Shown in pieces: positions 59,493 through 64,000 of a stretch of DNA of 64,000 bases. A model generated the notes under the pieces. That model was not told where the DNA came from. It made no database searches and saw only the letters and a list, made by a program, of their open reading frames with translations. This DNA comes from CAWBQO01 sp963790965 (lineage in GTDB: Bacteria; Bacteroidota; Rhodothermia; Rhodothermales; DASSAV01). Each line of letters opens with the position of its first letter. Positions within the stretch are counted from its first letter, which is position 1. The stretch is from contig CAWBQO010000003.1 in the NCBI GenBank assembly GCA_963790965.1, positions 992,001 through 1,056,000 on the forward strand. The letters are read 5' to 3'. The position numbers were made by a program, and so were the translations under genes.

Positions 59493-61283
59493 ATGCCCCT
59501 TTCCGCAACGATTCCTCATACCCGCACCCTTGGAGCCATTCCGGTCGATGGCGGCGTCCAGTTTCGCGTCTGGGCACCCCGCTCGCGTACGGCTGCCGTT
59601 CGGATCGACAATGATGGGCGGACGATTGCCATGCAGAAGGACGAGGACGGCTACTTCAGCCTTTTCGTCGCCGATCTTCCCGTAGGTACGCTTTACCGCT
59701 TTCTGCTCGACGGCCACAACCTCTTTCCTGACCCTGCTTCGCGTTTCCAGCCGCAGGGCGTCCACGGGCCGAGCCAGGTCGTTGATCCGGCTGCATTCGA
59801 TTGGTCCGACGCAGGGTGGAAAGGGATCAGCAAGAAAGATCTTGTTTTCTACGAGCTTCACGTCGGTACTTTCTCTCCGGAGGGCACTTTCGACGGGCTG
59901 CGCGGAAAGCTGCCCTACCTCCGAGATCTCGGCATCACCGCTGTCGAACTGATGCCTGTCGCCGACTGGCCTGGGCGGCGCAACTGGGGCTACGACCACG
60001 CGGCGTTGTTTGCCCCTTCGCGTGCCTATGGCAGTCCCGACAGCTTGCGCCGCCTCGTCGATACGGCCCATGCAATGGGGCTGGCGGTCTTCCACGACGT
60101 CATCTACAACCATCTCGGGCCGGACGGCGCGTACGCCAACGCTTACGGGCCCATGTACTCGGCGGGACACCAGACGCCGTGGGGATCCGCAATCAACCTG
60201 GATGATGAGGAAAGCGACGGGGTGCGGCGGTTCTTCATCGAGAACGCCCTGCACTGGCTTGAAGAGTACCACTTCGACGGCCTTCGCCTGGACGCCACGG
60301 ACTGCCTGATCGACGAAAGTCCCACCCACTTTCTGCGAGAACTTGCCGAACACGCGCACGCGGTCAGCGATGGGCCGCACCGCTATCTCTTCGCGGAAGA
60401 CCATCGCAACGAAAACGTGCTGGTGATGGACCGGGACGTGAACGGGTATGGGCTGGACGGCGTCTGGGTCGACAACTTCCACCACCTCGTCCGCAACCTC
60501 ATAGCAGGTGACCACGAAGGCTACTACGCCGACTTCAAGAACTCCACGATGGCCGAGGTTGCGCTGACCATCAACCGGGGGTGGTTCTTCGACGACGTGC
60601 GCGTCTCCCCGACGCGCGGCGCGCCGAGAGGCACTTCGCCCGCCAACATACAGCCGCAGCACTGCGTATTCTGCATACAGAACCACGATCAGATTGGAAA
60701 TCGGCCGCTGGGTAACCGGCTGACCGATGACGTATCGCTACCGGTTTTTCGTGCTGTCTCTGCACTACTGCTCTGGGTGCCCGAGCTTCCCTTGCTCTTT
60801 CAGGGCCAGGAATGGGCCGCCTCAACGCCGTTCCAGTTCTTTACCGATCACCATCCGGCTCTTGGGCGTAAAGTTACCGAGGGGCGGCGCAACGAGTTCA
60901 GGCACTTCACCGGCTTTTCCGGAGATGTGCCCGACCCGCAAGACGAGGCCACCTTCGAGCGCAGTCGACTTAGTTGGGATGAAGTTCAGCACGGCCCTCG
61001 TTCCGGCATGTTGCGCCTCTACAGGCGGCTGCTCCATGAACGCCGGGAGCTTGCGCCCCACGTCGAGGCCGAAGCACGGGGTGAACACTGCATCCTGCTG
61101 CGTCGCGGGGAGCGGATCCTGGCGGTCAGTGTCCGCGGCGAGGAGCATCTGAAGGTGCCGGAGGGTGCGCGTGTTATCTGGCATACGGAAGAAGCCGGCT
61201 ATTCCGATGATCCGCGCGCTCCGGAGCTTACCGGCTCAACCCTGTTCTTCCCGGTTGCCGCAGCGGCTATTCTATCGAGGTAG
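59493..61283 (+). CDS. treZ: Malto-oligosyltrehalose trehalohydrolase
   Basis: This encodes 596 residues of GH13. A carbohydrate-binding-like N-terminus (GGVQFRVWAPRSRTAAVRI) precedes the barrel with GVQELHVGTFS-type start (YELHVGTFSPEGTF), DVIYNHLGPDGAY, FDGLRLDATDCL (nucleophile Asp), LFAEDHRNEN (Glu) and IQNHDQIGNR (Asp). It cuts trehalose off maltooligosyl-trehalose made by TreY. It is followed 40 bases later by treY. This is the second step of the maltooligosaccharide route to trehalose. Confidence 0.94.
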   Translation: MPLSATIPHTRTLGAIPVDGGVQFRVWAPRSRTAAVRIDNDGRTIAMQKDEDGYFSLFVADLPVGTLYRFLLDGHNLFPDPASRFQPQGVHGPSQVVDPAAFDWSDAGWKGISKKDLVFYELHVGTFSPEGTFDGLRGKLPYLRDLGITAVELMPVADWPGRRNWGYDHAALFAPSRAYGSPDSLRRLVDTAHAMGLAVFHDVIYNHLGPDGAYANAYGPMYSAGHQTPWGSAINLDDEESDGVRRFFIENALHWLEEYHFDGLRLDATDCLIDESPTHFLRELAEHAHAVSDGPHRYLFAEDHRNENVLVMDRDVNGYGLDGVWVDNFHHLVRNLIAGDHEGYYADFKNSTMAEVALTINRGWFFDDVRVSPTRGAPRGTSPANIQPQHCVFCIQNHDQIGNRPLGNRLTDDVSLPVFRAVSALLLWVPELPLLFQGQEWAASTPFQFFTDHHPALGRKVTEGRRNEFRHFTGFSGDVPDPQDEATFERSRLSWDEVQHGPRSGMLRLYRRLLHERRELAPHVEAEARGEHCILLRRGERILAVSVRGEEHLKVPEGARVIWHTEEAGYSDDPRAPELTGSTLFFPVAAAAILSR

Positions 61284-61323
61284 CGCCCGCTCTACTGCTT
61301 CGCTTTACCGTTCTCATTGTTCT

Positions 61324-63957
61324 ATGATCGCCACCTATCGACTCCAACTCAGGCCCGAGTTTACGTTCAAGGACGTTGAAGGCATATTGCCATACCTCGT
61401 CCGGCTCGGCGTGAGCCATCTTTATCTCTCTCCAATTTCCCAGGCGCGGCGCAACAGCACGCACGGCTACGACGTCATCGATCACAATCTGATTCGAGAG
61501 GAGTTCGGCGGCCGCGATGGATTCGATTCGCTGCTGGAACGGGTCCGGGAACACAATCTGGCGCTCATTCTCGACTATGTGCCGAATCACGCCGGCGTGG
61601 GCCCTCGGAATGTCTCCTGGCAGGACGTGCTGGCATACGGGCCGAACTCCATCTTTGCCCGCTACTTCGACGTGGACTGGGACCCTCTGAAACCCGAACT
61701 CCACGACAAAATACTCCTGCCTTTCCTCGGAGATACCTATGGAGAAGTGTTCGACCGGGGGGAGATCAAGCTCGGCTACGATGACGGCCGGTTCTTCGCG
61801 CGCTACTGGGACGACCGTTATGCGCTCTCCCCCGCCACCTACGCCGACGTTCTTCGCCTTCTCCTTCCCCATTTCGAGCGGACAGACCTCTACTGGGACT
61901 TCAAAGAACTGGCCGAAACGTACGAGAGTTTTGAGCCGCACGAACGAGAGAAAGCCGAGGCGCTGCGCCCGCGCCTGATCATTTATGCTAGCCAAACCAA
62001 CCTGCCCGAACTGCTCGACGGCATCGTGGGCGAAGATCTGCATGAGCTTCTGAACCGCCAACACTGGCGGCTGTCGTACTGGAAGACGGCCGGGTACGAG
62101 ATCAACTATCGCCGGTTTTTCGACATTAACGGCCTCGTCGGGCTGCGGATGGAAGATGACCAGGTTTTCTGGGACGCGCACCGGCTGCTCGGTGAACTGC
62201 TCGCGCTCGATGGAGTCCACGGGGTGCGCATCGACCACGTAGACGGGCTTTTCGATCCGCACAAGTACCTTCAGTGGCTGCGCGACCTTGGTGCGCAGCG
62301 GATCTGGGTCGAGAAGATTCTCGCGCAGGGCGAAGTGCTGCCGGAAGAGTGGCCGGTCGAGGGAACGACCGGATACGAGTTCATGAACGACGTCATGGGC
62401 ATCCTCCTTCGGCCGGAGGCGCGCGTGGATCTCGAGCGCGTTTACCACCGCTATGTACCCGAGGCGCAGAACTACGAAGAAACCGTCCGGCAGAGCAAGG
62501 AGGTGGTCATGTCGACCACCCTGTCGAGCGAGCTATTCCGTCTCGCCTACGAGCTTGATCGCCTTTCCGAATCCGACTACCACACGCGCGACTTCACGCT
62601 GGAAGCACTGCGCGAGGCGCTCTCCGAGGTCGTGGCGGCCTTTAGCCGGTACAGGACCTATCTTCCCTATGAGGTGGAGGAGTCCGAAGAAGTCATCAAG
62701 GAGGCGGTTGCCCGTGCGCGGCAACGGAACCCGGCGATGGAAAACTCCGTGTTCCAGTTCCTGGAGGATGTCTTGCTCGGCAACGTAAACCCGCAGCTCA
62801 AGAAGGTGCGGCGCGCCTGGACCGGCCGATTTCAACAGTATACGGCACCCGTGGCCGCCAAGGGCGTGGAGGACACCGCGTTCTACCGGTACTTTCTGCT
62901 CGTGGCGCTGAACGAGGTAGGCGGGGAACCGGATCATTTCTCCGTGCCGCTACAGTCGTTCCACTCGCACTGCCGCTACCGGGCGCTCCGGTACGCCTGC
63001 AACCTGCTCGCCACGGCGACGCACGACCACAAGCGCGGCGAGGACACCCGCATGAGGCTTCTCGCGATCGCCGAGGTGCCTCGGGAGTGGGAGGACGTAG
63101 TGGCCGCGCTTGGCGCAGTGGCCCTGAAGCACCGCAAAGATCCTGTGCCCGGCCGGTCGGACGAGTACCTGTTCTTCCAGGTCCTTGCCGCGCTCTGGCA
63201 TGACTCGGATCGCGATGCGCTGACGGAGCGCATGAAGGAGTATATGCTCAAGGCAACCCGCGAAAGCAAGCTGAACACAAGCTGGATCAACCAGGATGAC
63301 CGGTACGAAGGGGCGCTCATGCAGTTCGTCGAGGACGTGATCTCCGACCCTCAGACCGATGCCATTCTCAATGCGCTCTCCGAACGGCTCAGCGAACTCG
63401 GTTTCTTCCATACGCTTACGCAGATCGTGCTCAAGTTCACGAGTCCCGGTGTGCCGGACGTCTACCAGGGCAGCGAACTGCTCGACTTGACCCTCGTTGA
63501 CCCGGACAACCGGCGTCCGGTGGACTATGACGAACGTGCCGCGCTTCTCGACGGCGCAGGTTGGTGGCTCGAAACACCCTCTCCCGAGGGCATCGTGCCG
63601 CTCGTGGAAGCTTACGACGCCCGCGCCAAGTTCTTCCTGACGGCGGCGCTGCTGCAGATCAGAAGGCGGCGCGAAGACCTGTTCACCTCCGGTCAGTACA
63701 CAAGCATCGAGGTCAGCGGGGACGGAGCCGAACACTGGGTAGGCTTCTCCCGGACTACGAGTGAGGAGGCGGCTCTCGTGCTCGTGCCACGCTTTCCGGC
63801 GAGCTTGGCCGAATCAGGTCCTGCCTCCGTTCGGCTGTCGGAGGAGCTTGCGGAGAAGCGCTGGCTGAACGTCTTCACGGGCGAAGTGATTGAACCAACG
63901 GAGACCATCGATACCGACGGCTTCTCGATGCCCTGGACGGTGCTGGTGAACATTTGA
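61324..63957 (+). CDS. treY: Malto-oligosyltrehalose synthase
   Basis: This encodes 877 residues from the ATG at 61324; the frame stays open 53 codons further back into treZ, but the family start MIATYRLQLRPEFTF fits 61324. A GH13 barrel contains the long TreY insertions. Seen are YLSPISQARRNSTHGYDVID, LILDYVPNHAGVG, GVRIDHVDGLFDPHKYL (nucleophile Asp), IWVEKIL (Glu), TGYEFMNDV and SPGVPDVYQGSELLDLTLVDPDNRRPVDY. It turns the reducing-end alpha-1,4 bond into alpha-1,1, giving maltooligosyl-trehalose for TreZ. Confidence 0.95.
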   Translation: MIATYRLQLRPEFTFKDVEGILPYLVRLGVSHLYLSPISQARRNSTHGYDVIDHNLIREEFGGRDGFDSLLERVREHNLALILDYVPNHAGVGPRNVSWQDVLAYGPNSIFARYFDVDWDPLKPELHDKILLPFLGDTYGEVFDRGEIKLGYDDGRFFARYWDDRYALSPATYADVLRLLLPHFERTDLYWDFKELAETYESFEPHEREKAEALRPRLIIYASQTNLPELLDGIVGEDLHELLNRQHWRLSYWKTAGYEINYRRFFDINGLVGLRMEDDQVFWDAHRLLGELLALDGVHGVRIDHVDGLFDPHKYLQWLRDLGAQRIWVEKILAQGEVLPEEWPVEGTTGYEFMNDVMGILLRPEARVDLERVYHRYVPEAQNYEETVRQSKEVVMSTTLSSELFRLAYELDRLSESDYHTRDFTLEALREALSEVVAAFSRYRTYLPYEVEESEEVIKEAVARARQRNPAMENSVFQFLEDVLLGNVNPQLKKVRRAWTGRFQQYTAPVAAKGVEDTAFYRYFLLVALNEVGGEPDHFSVPLQSFHSHCRYRALRYACNLLATATHDHKRGEDTRMRLLAIAEVPREWEDVVAALGAVALKHRKDPVPGRSDEYLFFQVLAALWHDSDRDALTERMKEYMLKATRESKLNTSWINQDDRYEGALMQFVEDVISDPQTDAILNALSERLSELGFFHTLTQIVLKFTSPGVPDVYQGSELLDLTLVDPDNRRPVDYDERAALLDGAGWWLETPSPEGIVPLVEAYDARAKFFLTAALLQIRRRREDLFTSGQYTSIEVSGDGAEHWVGFSRTTSEEAALVLVPRFPASLAESGPASVRLSEELAEKRWLNVFTGEVIEPTETIDTDGFSMPWTVLVNI

Positions 63958-63959
63958 TT

Positions 63960-63985
63960 GCGGCAGCGCGCCCGGTGGGTGCCGC
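63960..63985 (+). terminator. Possible terminator hairpin after treY
   Basis: GCGGCA at 63960-63965 pairs with TGCCGC at 63980-63985, two bases after the treY stop. No T-run is visible before the window ends, so this is only a candidate. Confidence 0.35.
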
Positions 63986-64000
63986 GCCCCTCTGGCTCAT

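Overview
The window reads as ordinary chromosome from a GC-rich member of the Bacteroidota/Rhodothermota group, most likely a Rhodothermales-type bacterium. The evidence is a set of markers rather than one gene. These are T9SS-type C-terminal sorting domains (5.8-7.5 kb and a fragment at 46.2 kb), a DUF2480 protein behind a cysteine desulfurase, a GlmM with archaeal-style active-site loops, a giant gluzincin/beta-propeller/barrel outer-membrane protein, and a flagellar export operon. That operon is unusual for Bacteroidota at large but known in motile Rhodothermota such as Salinibacter. No taxonomic search was possible.

Layout. 0-4 kb: the tail of an OmpR-type response regulator, a six-TM membrane protein, then a tight minus-strand trio (RLAN-like protein, RimK-like ATP-grasp ligase, GNAT-C39 fusion) that looks like a peptide or amino-acid conjugation module. 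4-21 kb: glmM, a secreted subtilase, an NADP reductase, prmC, glgP, the large outer-membrane protein, a GNAT, cysteine desulfurase plus DUF2480, and a PpiD-like chaperone. 20.9-30.2 kb: fliO-fliP-fliQ-fliR-flhB-flhA-flhF-flhG-small membrane protein-fliA, all on the minus strand. This is the export gate, the polar-placement pair and the flagellar sigma factor. 30-46 kb: an SDR, a repeat element, an acyl-CoA dehydrogenase/kinase/Nudix/TlpA operon, two secreted or cytosolic peptidase-type hydrolases with a lipoprotein, a NifU domain, a racemase, ruvB, pdxB, a SleB-type hydrolase, an EEP lipoprotein and an RRM protein.

46.1-48.7 kb is the one accessory stretch. Between or beside tRNA-Glu(TTC) and tRNA-Leu(TAA) lie an orphan T9SS sorting domain, a Sel1-repeat fragment, an unknown small ORF, a hicBA toxin-antitoxin pair and a broken, internally deleted tyrosine recombinase. 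The recombinase lies directly at the 3' end of tRNA-Leu. I read this as the remains of a small tRNA-targeted integrative element. None of these fragments apart from hicBA is a clean open reading frame.

48.7-64 kb: an egtB-egtD ergothioneine pair, an NAD-binding epimerase-like protein, two bacterial-PH-domain membrane proteins whose 3' end overlaps an antisense YaaW-family gene, a GAF/PAS hybrid sensor kinase, and a malQ-treZ-treY cluster. Together with glgP at 10.5 kb these last enzymes cover glycogen/maltodextrin breakdown and conversion of linear glucan to trehalose, a common osmolyte. I found no wholly new system. The best candidates for follow-up are the ATP-grasp/GNAT-C39 operon, the degenerate FlhF, the acyl-CoA dehydrogenase lacking both usual catalytic glutamate positions, and the tRNA-flanked element remnant.
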